Shown in pieces: positions 8,754 to 16,063 of a stretch of 26,332 nt of DNA. The stretch lies in NCBI GenBank assembly GCA_964597685.1, contig CAZQZC010000021.1, positions 1-26,332 of the forward strand. Direction: 5' to 3'. Origin of the DNA: JBCBTJ01 sp964597685. GTDB lineage: Bacteria > Pseudomonadota > Alphaproteobacteria > Caulobacterales > Hyphomonadaceae. Under the pieces are notes generated by a model, which saw only the letters and a list, made by a program, of their open reading frames with translations, searched no databases and was not told the origin of the DNA. A program made the translations under genes and the position numbers. Position 1 is the stretch's first letter. The number at the start of each line of letters is the position of its first letter.

Positions 8754-9860
8754 CTAGACCGCCAGGCTGGCCAGGCCGCCAGGGAACGTTAGCGCCTGTC
8801 CGCCCAATTCCAGTTCGACAAGGATTGCGGCGCATCTGGCCGCGCCAACGCCGGCGGCGCGCGCAATTTCGTCGATCGGGGTCGGATGGTGCGCGAGCGC
8901 CTCCAAGACCGCGGCAACCTGGTCCGGCGGGGGAGCGGCGAGGTAGGGATCGTCTTCAAACGGGGGCGGCGCTTTGGCGCGCACGCCGCCGCCGATCGGC
9001 GATACGATTTCCATCACGTCTGCGGCGGATCGGACCAAAGCTGCGCCGTCGCGGATGAGCTTGTTCGTTCCGGCGGCGCGCGGGTCCAGCGGGGATCCCG
9101 GGACCGCCATGACGTCTCGGTTCTGTTCGGCGGCTGTGCGCGCGGAGATAAGCGATCCGGATCGCTCTGCCGCTTCAACAACAACCACGCCAAGCGCTAG
9201 ACCCGTAATCAGTCTGTTGCGCCTCGGGAAATCCTTCGCCGTTGCGACGTGTCCGAATGGGCTTTCAGAGATGATCAGGCCGTTCGCTGCGATCTCAGCA
9301 TAGAGCCGGTCATGCTGGGGCGGATAGACGTGATCGACGCCGCCGCCGAGCACGGCGATCGTACCGGTTTGGATTGCGGCCGCATGAGCTTCGCCGTCGA
9401 TGCCGCGGGCGAGGCCCGAAACGACGACAAACCCCTGCTTGCCAAGCTCGCCGGCCATGTCGCGCGCGATTTTTCGTCCAGCCGCTGAGGCGTTTCGTGC
9501 GCCGACAATGGCGATTGCGTTGCGCCCGCAGAGCTCGTGGCGGCCGAGCATGGACAAGACGGGCGGCGGCGGCGCGAGAGCCAAGAGGTGCGGCGGGTAT
9601 TCCGGTTCAATGGAACAGACGATCTCGCCGCCATATGCGCGGGTGCGCTCGATCTCCTTTTGGATGTCTGAGAGGGCGGGCGCTTTCAGCGGTCGTTTGC
9701 GGCCAGCGCGCCGACCGAGTTCAGGTAGCGCGGCCAGGGCGGCTGCGGGCGATTTGTAGCGCTTCAAAAGTTCGGCGAAGGTCACCGGTCCGACATTCGG
9801 GGTTCGCGCAAGTTGCAGCCACGCGGCCTTGTCGTCGTCGTCGAGCCGCCGTTGCGTCAC
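8754..9860 (-). CDS. dprA: DNA-processing protein DprA (Smf)
   Basis: Binds incoming single-stranded DNA during natural transformation and loads RecA; it is widely conserved even where competence is unproven. From the GTG at 9860 the protein is 368 residues. An N-terminal SAM-like region (WLQLARTPNVGPVTFAELL) precedes the Rossmann-type domain with AIVGARNASAAGRKIAR, VVSGLARGIDGEAHAAAI, AVLGGGVDHVYPPQH, ISESPFG, FPRRNRLITGLA and SGSLISARTAAEQNRDVMAVPG. A C-terminal winged helix (IDEIARAAGVGAARCAAIL) ends the protein. Its GTG overlaps the plsY stop as GTGA, which decides the start over a long upstream open frame. Other competence genes are not in view. Confidence 0.95.
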   Translation of the reverse strand: MTQRRLDDDDKAAWLQLARTPNVGPVTFAELLKRYKSPAAALAALPELGRRAGRKRPLKAPALSDIQKEIERTRAYGGEIVCSIEPEYPPHLLALAPPPPVLSMLGRHELCGRNAIAIVGARNASAAGRKIARDMAGELGKQGFVVVSGLARGIDGEAHAAAIQTGTIAVLGGGVDHVYPPQHDRLYAEIAANGLIISESPFGHVATAKDFPRRNRLITGLALGVVVVEAAERSGSLISARTAAEQNRDVMAVPGSPLDPRAAGTNKLIRDGAALVRSAADVMEIVSPIGGGVRAKAPPPFEDDPYLAAPPPDQVAAVLEALAHHPTPIDEIARAAGVGAARCAAILVELELGGQALTFPGGLASLAV

Positions 9861-10507
9861 GATTTCCGGCCGAAGCGCGGTTCTTCGCCCTTCAGAATGC
9901 GGGCGATGTTTTCCCGATGCCGCCAATATAAGAGGACTGTCAGCGCCCCAAGCACGACAGGCACGGATGTCGGCTCGGCAAGGGCGTCGAGGCCCGGCGC
10001 GACGCCAAACAGGACGAGCGCGGTCGGTATGAGCGCTGAGGTGACCAACGCCGCAAGCGACGAGATCCGCGTGATGGCGAAAACGCCAATCCACAGGGGC
10101 GCGCCAACGAGAAAGCCGCCGAGCGTTGTGGCGACAACCAGTCCGGCATACGTGCCGACGCCCTTTCCCCCTTTGAAGCCAAGCCAAATGGGATAGCAAT
10201 GACCTATGAACGCGGATGCGCCTGCAATCATGCCGAGCGCCTTCGCCGGATCGTGGCCCAGGGACGGCTCGAAGAGTTTCCAGAACAGCAAAGCGACCAA
10301 TCCGGCTTTGAACATGTCTAAGAGCAGGGTCGCCGCCGCTAGATCCTTACGTCCCGTGCGTAAGACGTTGGTGGCCTCGATGTTGCCCGATCCGATCTAT
10401 CGAAAATCGCCAAGCCCGGCCAAGCGCGTCAGGACCAGTCCGAAGGGGACGCCTCCGACTAGATATCCCGTCAGGATGGCCAACAAATACGGTGTCCACA
10501 CGGGCAT
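9857..10507 (-). pseudogene. plsY: Acyl-phosphate glycerol-3-phosphate acyltransferase PlsY, interrupted by in-frame TAG
   Basis: PlsY transfers the acyl group from acyl-phosphate to glycerol-3-phosphate in the inner membrane, the first step of phospholipid synthesis. Reading from the ATG at 10507 gives 216 codons that match the family end to end: PFGLVLTRLAGLGDFR, then a TAG at codon 37 (10399-10397), then IGSGNIEATNVLRTGRKD, with later motifs GHCYPIWLGFKGGKGVGTYAG and YWRHRENIARILKGEE. Serine is usual at the stop position in relatives, so a single TCG to TAG change would explain it. Codon 44 is GAG (Glu) where GSGNxGATN normally has glycine. An internal ATG at 10315 could restart but would lose the first membrane helix and this motif. 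It sits between pyrC and dprA as in many alphaproteobacteria. Confidence 0.88.
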
Positions 10508-10568
10508 TCCGGGTCCTCGGTTAATGCCCGGCGACCTAAGATAAGATGCGCGTCAAGCGCAAGACCCC

Positions 10569-11849
10569 TTAACGTCTATAGACGACCTCGCCGCCGACGA
10601 CGCACGTCTCCACGCGGCCCTGAAGGCGGCGTCCGTCAAAGGGGGAGTTTGTCGATCGGGACCGCAAACGGGTTCGATCGCAGGCCCATGGCGCATCGGG
10701 ATCGAACACAACCAGGTCCGCCGGCGCGCCTTTCGCGATCCGTCCTTGCGGCAATCCGATCAGGTCGGCGGGCCCGCAGGTGAGCGGTCTAAGCGCTTCG
10801 AGCAAGGTCAGCGGTCCATCGTGATAGAGGCTGAGCATGGCGGAGAGCGTCGTCTCCAATCCCGCTGCGCCAAACGACGCCTCGGCGAACGGCAGTCGTT
10901 TTTCCTCGGGCGGCTGCGGATCGTGAGCTGAGACGACCGCATCGATCACGCCTGCTTTCACGCCGTCGATCAACGCCTGGCGATCCTCCTCCAAACGGAA
11001 GGGCGGGGAAACTTTGCAATAGGTCAGATAATCGCCGACATCCAATTCGTTGAAAAAGAGATGGTGCGCCGCAACGGTGCAGGAGACGGTCACGCCGTCG
11101 TGCTTGGCGCGGTCAATCATCTGCAGCGCCCGCCCGGTGGAGATCTGATCCAGCGTCAGGTGCGCGCCGGTCGCTTCCGCAAGGATCAAGTCCCGGGCGA
11201 CGGCGGTCCATTCCGCCTCGCGCGGCATGCCTGCCAAACCCATCCGCGCCGCCAAGGCGCCCGCGTTCATAACGCCGGCGCCGATAAGCGCTTTGTCCTC
11301 TGGCTTCGAAAAGACGATGGCGTCGCGCGCGGCGGCGTAGGTCAATGCGCGCCTCATAACGGATGCGTCCGAGACATACGCGTCACCGTTGGAGAAGAAA
11401 GCCGCGCCGGCTTCCGCCATGAGGCCGAGCTCTGCGATGGCGTCGCCCTCCAGTCCTTTTGTCAGCGCGCCTGCCGGCAAGACGTGATTGCAGGCCGCTT
11501 CCGCGCCGCGTCTCGCAATGAACTCGACGAGCGCGACGTCGTCGACGACGGGATTGGTGTCAGGCATGACGACCATGGTCGCCACGCCCCCGGCGACCGC
11601 CGCGCGAGCCGCCGTCTCAAGCGTTTCGCGATGTTCACCGCCCGGTTCACCCGTTTTAACCCGCAGGTCGACGAGACCCGGCGCGAGGCAATGCCCGCCG
11701 CAATCGTGGCGGCCGTCGGCGCCGCTGGACGCGGTGAAGAGATGCGGCCCGGCGTCGACAATTACGCCCTCCTCGATCAGGACGCCGCCGTCGGCGTCGA
11801 CCCCCGTTGCAGGATCCAAAAGCCTTGCGTTGTGGAAGTGGGTTTTCAC
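10569..11849 (-). CDS. Dihydroorotase-like protein (probably non-catalytic, PyrC'/PyrX type)
   Basis: Amidohydrolase-fold protein of the dihydroorotase family, 426 residues, with GTG start overlapping the pyrB stop (GTGA). Catalytic dihydroorotases carry DxHxH at the first strand; here PGLVDLRVKTGEPGGEH (about residues 57-73) has Arg and Lys in place of the two zinc-binding histidines. Other metal positions are also altered: VFSKPEDKALIG lacks the usual histidine, HLTLDQIST replaces the HLxHxS pattern, and SAHDPQPPEEKRLPF replaces the TDHAPH motif. The substrate-like region SPPFR is kept. In pseudomonads, a similar inactive partner is needed to assemble aspartate transcarbamoylase; that role here is inferred from its coupling to pyrB. 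A true pyrC should lie elsewhere. Confidence 0.85.
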   Translation of the reverse strand: MKTHFHNARLLDPATGVDADGGVLIEEGVIVDAGPHLFTASSGADGRHDCGGHCLAPGLVDLRVKTGEPGGEHRETLETAARAAVAGGVATMVVMPDTNPVVDDVALVEFIARRGAEAACNHVLPAGALTKGLEGDAIAELGLMAEAGAAFFSNGDAYVSDASVMRRALTYAAARDAIVFSKPEDKALIGAGVMNAGALAARMGLAGMPREAEWTAVARDLILAEATGAHLTLDQISTGRALQMIDRAKHDGVTVSCTVAAHHLFFNELDVGDYLTYCKVSPPFRLEEDRQALIDGVKAGVIDAVVSAHDPQPPEEKRLPFAEASFGAAGLETTLSAMLSLYHDGPLTLLEALRPLTCGPADLIGLPQGRIAKGAPADLVVFDPDAPWACDRTRLRSRSTNSPFDGRRLQGRVETCVVGGEVVYRR

Positions 11850-12793
11850 GCTTGTCTGCTCGCCAAGACGTCCAGCACCGCTTCACGCACTGCAACGCCC
11901 ATTTCAACTTGTTCCGTGATCACAGACCGCTCGCCATCGGCCAGGGCGCTTGTAATTTCGATACCGCGATTCATCGGCCCGGGATGCATGACGATCGAAT
12001 CCGGCGCTGATTTTGACAGGCGTTCTTCTGTCAGTCCGTAATATCGAAAATACTCCCGACGACTGGGCAAATATGCGCCATCCATGCGTTCAAGCTGAAG
12101 ACGCAGCATTATGACGACGTCGACGCCGTCCAAAGCCTCGTCGAAATCCGTGTGAACGCTGGCCGCGCCCCAGGTTTCCGCGCCGCTTGGCAGCAAAGTG
12201 CGTGGTCCGCAAAGCCTAACCTGCGCGCCCAGGAGGTGCAGTGCGAGCGTTGTCGAGCGCGCGACCCTGCTGTGGGCGATGTCGCCGCACACCGCCACTT
12301 TAAGCCCCTCGACGCGGCCCTTTCGCCTGCGGATCGTCAAGACGTCCAACAGCGCCTGCGTTGGATGCTCGTGCATGCCGTCGCCCGCGTTCACGACGGC
12401 GCAATCCACCTTCCGCGACAGCAATTTGACGCCCCCAGAAGCGGAATGGCGAATGACGATGACGTCCGGACGCATGGCGTTCAGCGTCATCGCCGTATCG
12501 ATGAGCGTCTCCCCCTTCTTAACCGACGACGTCGCGACCGGCATGGAGATGACGTCGGCCCCCAGCCGCTTGGCGGCGATTTCAAAGCTGGAGAGCGTAC
12601 GCGTCGAGTTCTCGAAAAACAGATTGACGACTGTTTTTCCCGCTAATGTCTGCGTCGGACGCTCCGCACGCCGGGTCGCTTCGGCGAAGGCCTCAGCCAG
12701 GTCGAGCAGATAGGTGATATCAAGAGGGTGAAGGCCCGAGATTCCCAGAAGGTGTCGGTGGGGAAAACTGCAAGTGTGGTCCGCTGAGGCCAT
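11846..12793 (-). CDS. pyrB: Aspartate carbamoyltransferase catalytic subunit
   Basis: Condenses carbamoyl phosphate with aspartate in pyrimidine synthesis. From the ATG at 12793 the protein is 315 residues starting MASADHTCSFPHRHLLG, the usual length. The carbamoyl-phosphate motif FFENSTRTLSSFE and KRLGADVI are intact, as are HPTQALLD, the substrate-lysine region SSVKKGETLIDTA and HPGPMNRGIEI. The frame extends upstream to an ATG at 12835 and a TTG at 12844, but these add sequence foreign to the family. No regulatory pyrI is seen. The gene is translationally coupled to the dihydroorotase-like gene and follows ruvX by about 60 bases. Confidence 0.96.
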   Translation of the reverse strand: MASADHTCSFPHRHLLGISGLHPLDITYLLDLAEAFAEATRRAERPTQTLAGKTVVNLFFENSTRTLSSFEIAAKRLGADVISMPVATSSVKKGETLIDTAMTLNAMRPDVIVIRHSASGGVKLLSRKVDCAVVNAGDGMHEHPTQALLDVLTIRRRKGRVEGLKVAVCGDIAHSRVARSTTLALHLLGAQVRLCGPRTLLPSGAETWGAASVHTDFDEALDGVDVVIMLRLQLERMDGAYLPSRREYFRYYGLTEERLSKSAPDSIVMHPGPMNRGIEITSALADGERSVITEQVEMGVAVREAVLDVLASRQA

Positions 12794-12854
12794 GGCCCAA
12801 TCCCGAATATGGGTTCGAGTAAGCCGAGTCCGCATACGGGGCAAGCATTCGCAC

Positions 12855-13310
12855 TTAGGCAGATCCTGCGAGCTGATCGAGCGCTGATTGGAGAATGATG
12901 GCCGCGGCGGATTTATCGATTAGTTCCGCGCGCCGGGCGCGAGACAGATCCGCTTCCAACATCGCCCGGCGAGCCTGAGCCGTCGACAGGCGCTCGTCGA
13001 TAAACGTAATCGGGATGTCGCGGTATGCAAGAACGTTTCTGCCGAACGCTTCGGACGATTGCGCTCGAGGGCCTCTGGCGCCGTCCATGTTGAGCGGCAG
13101 GCCGACGACGAGACAGGTTGCGTGTCGGGCGTCGAACAGGTCGAATAATTCGATGAGATCCGCGGCGAGCTTCGTCCGACGTATGGTGTGCACAGGGGTG
13201 GCGATCATCCGCAACGGATCGGACGCCGCAACGCCAATCGTCTTGGACCCCGGATCGAGGCCCAATATAGCGCCATTCGGCGGAAGAGCGTTCAGATCAA
13301 CGATGGCCAT
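12855..13310 (-). CDS. ruvX: RNase H-fold nuclease RuvX (YqgF family), pre-16S rRNA processing
   Basis: Small RNase H-like nuclease; in E. coli YqgF is needed for maturation of the 5' end of 16S rRNA, and the family was earlier proposed as a Holliday junction resolvase. The protein is 151 residues. The first acidic strand is ILGLDPGSKTIGVAASD, the middle motif VVGLPLNMDGARGPRAQ is typical, and the last acidic motifs are FIDERLSTAQARRAM and KSAAAIILQSALD. ruvX upstream of pyrB is a common arrangement in alphaproteobacteria. It lies 42 bases after the EF-hand gene on the same strand and may share its transcript. Confidence 0.94.
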   Translation of the reverse strand: MAIVDLNALPPNGAILGLDPGSKTIGVAASDPLRMIATPVHTIRRTKLAADLIELFDLFDARHATCLVVGLPLNMDGARGPRAQSSEAFGRNVLAYRDIPITFIDERLSTAQARRAMLEADLSRARRAELIDKSAAAIILQSALDQLAGSA

Positions 13311-13352
13311 GGAGCGATCTAACGCCTCAGGCCATCGTTGCGATAGACCTGA

Positions 13353-13679
13353 TTAAGAACCGAAGCCGCCGCGCGGACGCGGTGCAGAGCGCGGGCGGCT
13401 GGCCGAACGGCTTTGCGACGTGCGCGTCGGGCGCGCCGCGGGCCGACCTGACGGAGGAGGGGGCGCAGTGACTGCGAGTTCAAATTCCGAACGATTATAA
13501 CGCCCGTCGCGGTCCTGATCATGCAAGCCGAACGTGGCGGCCGTCGCATCGGACTTGACGCGAACCATTTCGATCAGTGTCACATAGCCGTCTTTGTTAG
13601 AGTCCGCGTCGTCAAACGCGTCCGCCGCCGCCGCGCCGGCCGAGAAGAAAGCTGCAGTAGCGATTACAATGTGGCGCAT
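13353..13679 (-). CDS. Small secreted EF-hand protein
   Basis: A 108-residue protein with a signal peptide (MRHIVIATAAFFSAGAAAA, cut before DAF) and two EF-hand-like loops: DADSNKDGYVTLIE with Asp, Asn/Asp and Glu at the ligand positions, and DQDRDGRYNRSE. The last 40 or so residues are rich in Pro, Arg and Ser (APPPPSGRPAARPTRTSQSR) and probably disordered. Calcium binding in the periplasm is inferred from the loops; the biological role is unknown. The ATG at 13679 is supported by GGAGGG at 13684-13689 on the minus strand; the longer open frame upstream runs antisense into gatC and is rejected. It is head-to-head with gatC. Confidence 0.82.
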   Translation of the reverse strand: MRHIVIATAAFFSAGAAAADAFDDADSNKDGYVTLIEMVRVKSDATAATFGLHDQDRDGRYNRSEFELAVTAPPPPSGRPAARPTRTSQSRSASRPRSAPRPRGGFGS

Positions 13680-13688
13680 AACACCCTC

Positions 13689-13701
13689 CATGCTGAGCAT
13701 G
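13689..13701. repeat. 13-base palindrome next to the EF-hand gene's ribosome binding site
   Basis: CATGCTGAGCATG is a perfect inverted repeat around a central G. It touches the GGAGGG ribosome binding site of the EF-hand gene and lies 10 bases from its ATG. It could be an operator or a small RNA hairpin masking the start, or chance. No second copy was noticed nearby. Confidence 0.35.
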
Positions 13702-13749
13702 GCTCTGTATCGCTGAATGTCCCCGCCGACCCAGGACCAAACGCATCTT

Positions 13750-13775
13750 CTCACGGCCTCTTGAGGCCCTGTGAG
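13750..13775. repeat. Strong hairpin between the EF-hand gene and gatC
   Basis: CTCAC-GGCCT, a 4-base loop CTTG, AGGCC, a CT bulge and GTGAG form a 10-bp interrupted stem. It lies midway in a divergent promoter region where no gene ends, and there is no T-run on either side, so it is not a standard terminator. It may be a regulator-binding site or leader structure. Confidence 0.45.
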
Positions 13776-13854
13776 CCCCGCGTGACGCGCTTGATCGCCA
13801 GTCCTGGATCTGCTTAGGCCACGTTGCACAGTCTCAGTCGACGAAGAGAGTTTC

Positions 13855-14142
13855 ATGAGCGTTTCGAAAGCCGACGTCAGCAAAGTCGCAAGGCTGGCCC
13901 GCATCGCGGTGCCGGACGACAGGCTCGAGCCGCTGGCTAACGAACTGAACGGCATATTGTCCTGGATCGATCAATTGAACGAAGTGGATGTGGACGGCGT
14001 CGATGCGATGACCTCGGTCGTTGAAACAACCTTGCCGATGCGGGACGATGTGATCGCGGATGGCGGCATCGCCCAAGATGTTTTGGCGAATGCGCCGCGC
14101 GCGTCGGACGGCTTCTTTCTTGCGCCGAAATCAGTCGAATAA
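13855..14142 (+). CDS. gatC: Glutamyl-tRNA(Gln)/aspartyl-tRNA(Asn) amidotransferase subunit C
   Basis: Small subunit of GatCAB, which amidates Glu-tRNA(Gln) (and in some species Asp-tRNA(Asn)) in organisms lacking the direct synthetase. It wraps around and stabilises GatA and GatB. The protein is 95 residues, full length: VSKADVSKVARLARIAVPDD at the N-terminus, ELNGILSWIDQLNEVDVDGV in the middle, and LPMRDDVIADGG then the ASDGFFLAPKSVE tail. It lies head-to-head with the EF-hand/ruvX/pyrB series. gatA and gatB, usually directly downstream in alphaproteobacteria, are absent; the next gene is a type I secretion exporter 173 bases away. Confidence 0.94.
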   Translation: MSVSKADVSKVARLARIAVPDDRLEPLANELNGILSWIDQLNEVDVDGVDAMTSVVETTLPMRDDVIADGGIAQDVLANAPRASDGFFLAPKSVE

Positions 14143-14315
14143 GCAAAGATCCCCAAAGCGGCGCAGCGTACAAATGATGACAGCCTCATTGAGCGCTTGC
14201 GCGATGCGCCCGGCCACCACCGTGGCGATGGGGGCAAAACGGTCTGATTGTGTCCGATTGACCGCTGGTCGATTTTCAGAAACCAATGCGCGGCGTTAAA
14301 GAAGCGAGTTTGATT

Positions 14316-16052
14316 ATGGCGGGGACGCGAAAGCCTTCGGACAAATCGGCGTTGGACAAGGCGATCGCCAAGTCTCGGCGCGCTTTTGTCGTCGTGGGCG
14401 TCTTCTCGTTCTTTCTGAACCTGCTTTATCTGGTGTCGCCGATCTACATGCTTCAGGTCTACGATCGGGTTCTCGGCAGCGGCCGGACGGAAACGCTGTT
14501 TTACCTGACGATTATCGCGCTGGCCGCGCTCGTCGTGTTTGGAATTCTCGAAGCCCTTCGAACAGCGGTCTTATCGCGTGTCGGGACATGGCTGCACAGC
14601 AGCGTCGGCGATGTGGCCTTGGGCGCCAGCATGCGCTCTGCGCTGGCGCAGAAACCGGTGGGCGCGCAGGGATTGCGCGATTTGCAACAGGTTCAGACCT
14701 TCCTTGGCGGAAATGCTATCAATCCGTTTTTCGACGCGCCCTGGACGCCCATTTTCGTTGTCATCATCTGGATGCTGCACCCGGCGCTGGGCGTCATGGC
14801 GCTCGCCTCGGCGGTCGCGCTGTTCCTGATCGCGCTCCTGAATGAAGCGATCACGCGGGCGCCGCTGCGCGAGGCCGCCGGGTCGGCCAACCAGGCGTTT
14901 CGAGACGCCGAGCGCGTTCTGTCCCACTCCGAAACGGTTCAAGCCATGGGCATGCTGCCTGAGGTCGCTCGGCGTTGGCGGAGGCTGTCGGTGTCCGCAC
15001 AGGACAAGGTCGCCGAAGCCGCGGAGCGCGGAGGCTGGGTCTCCGGGCTTTCCAGATTTGTCCGCTTGGCCGTTCAGGTTGGCATTCTCGGGCTTGGCGC
15101 CTTGTTTGTCTTGCGGGGCGAATTGACGGCCGGCGGGATGATCGCGGGCTCCATCTTGCTGGGACGGGCGCTTGCACCGGTCGAGCAGAGCATCAATGCG
15201 TGGCGAAATTTCGTCGGTGCGCGGCTTGCCCACCAACGCCTCAATACGCTCCTGAAAGACAATCCCGAACCGTCCGAGGGCATGACCCTGCCGCCGCCGA
15301 CGGGGGCGTTGACGGTTGAGAATTTGTTCGTCCGCGTGCCCAACAGCGAAGCCCTCATCCTCAAGGGCGTTCAAGTCGATCTTGCGCCCGGCGAAGCTTT
15401 GGCCGTCGTCGGCCCTTCGGCTGCAGGGAAAAGCACCTTGTGCCGCGCCATTGTCGGCGTCGTCGAACCAGTCCGCGGATGTGTGCGCCTCGACGGCGCC
15501 GATGTTCTGCAGTGGCCGAGGTCGCAATTCGGCGCCGCCGTCGGGTATTTGCCTCAGACCGTTGAATTGTTCGCCGGCACGATCCGCGAAAACATCGCAC
15601 GCTTGGCGGAAGGCGACCCCGAGGCGGTCGTCCGCGCGGCGCAGCTCGCCGATGTCCACGAAATGATCCTGCAATTGCCGGATGGATACGAGACGATGAT
15701 CGGTCCCGACGGCGCCAATCTGTCCGGCGGACAACGCCAGCGGATCGGATTGGCGCGGGCGATCTATGGCGATCCGAAGCTTATCGTATTGGACGAGCCG
15801 AACTCCAATCTGGATCAAACCGGCGAGATTGCGCTGATCGGAGCGATTGAGAAACTCAAGCAATATGGCGCGACGATCGTGATCGTCGCCCACCGGCAAT
15901 CTGCTTTGTCGGCGGTCGATAAGGTTCTGGTCTTGAACAGCGGCGCGGTCGACGTGTTCGACACCCGCGACAATGTCATCAAGATACTCGAAGAGCGCAG
16001 GCGTTTCTCGGCTCAACAACGCTCATCCGCAGACGCGCCTGCAGCGACCTAA
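14316..16052 (+). CDS. Type I secretion system permease/ATPase (PrtD-like ABC exporter)
   Basis: Inner-membrane ABC exporter that drives one-step secretion of unfolded proteins (RTX proteases, lipases or S-layer type substrates) through an adaptor and a TolC-like pore. The ATG at 14316 gives 578 residues; an ATG at 14286 would add ten. There is no N-terminal peptidase C39 domain, which fits the PrtD/AprD class. Membrane segments fill roughly residues 25-300 (LVSPIYMLQVYDRVLGSGR is a typical first-helix motif). The nucleotide-binding domain has Walker A VGPSAAGKSTLC, Q-loop YLPQTVELFAGTIRENI, signature LSGGQRQRIGLARA, Walker B LIVLDEPNSNLD and H-loop VIVAHRQS. The HlyD-type adaptor follows 11 bases downstream. 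Confidence 0.94.
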   Translation: MAGTRKPSDKSALDKAIAKSRRAFVVVGVFSFFLNLLYLVSPIYMLQVYDRVLGSGRTETLFYLTIIALAALVVFGILEALRTAVLSRVGTWLHSSVGDVALGASMRSALAQKPVGAQGLRDLQQVQTFLGGNAINPFFDAPWTPIFVVIIWMLHPALGVMALASAVALFLIALLNEAITRAPLREAAGSANQAFRDAERVLSHSETVQAMGMLPEVARRWRRLSVSAQDKVAEAAERGGWVSGLSRFVRLAVQVGILGLGALFVLRGELTAGGMIAGSILLGRALAPVEQSINAWRNFVGARLAHQRLNTLLKDNPEPSEGMTLPPPTGALTVENLFVRVPNSEALILKGVQVDLAPGEALAVVGPSAAGKSTLCRAIVGVVEPVRGCVRLDGADVLQWPRSQFGAAVGYLPQTVELFAGTIRENIARLAEGDPEAVVRAAQLADVHEMILQLPDGYETMIGPDGANLSGGQRQRIGLARAIYGDPKLIVLDEPNSNLDQTGEIALIGAIEKLKQYGATIVIVAHRQSALSAVDKVLVLNSGAVDVFDTRDNVIKILEERRRFSAQQRSSADAPAAT

Positions 16053-16063
16053 GGATCCGTCAC

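Noticed and set aside
11061..12041. A 326-codon plus-strand frame opposite the dihydroorotase-like gene and the end of pyrB
   Set aside because: It crosses two well-supported genes on the other strand and shows no family pattern.
14143..14315. A remnant of gatA after gatC
   Set aside because: The short frame there (starting MMTASLSACAMRP) lacks any GatA N-terminal pattern and stops quickly.
14571..16019. A 482-codon open frame on the minus strand, antisense to the type I exporter
   Set aside because: The exporter on the plus strand has every ABC motif. The antisense translation is rich in Arg, Gln and Asp with no recognisable motif, a common shadow in GC-rich DNA.
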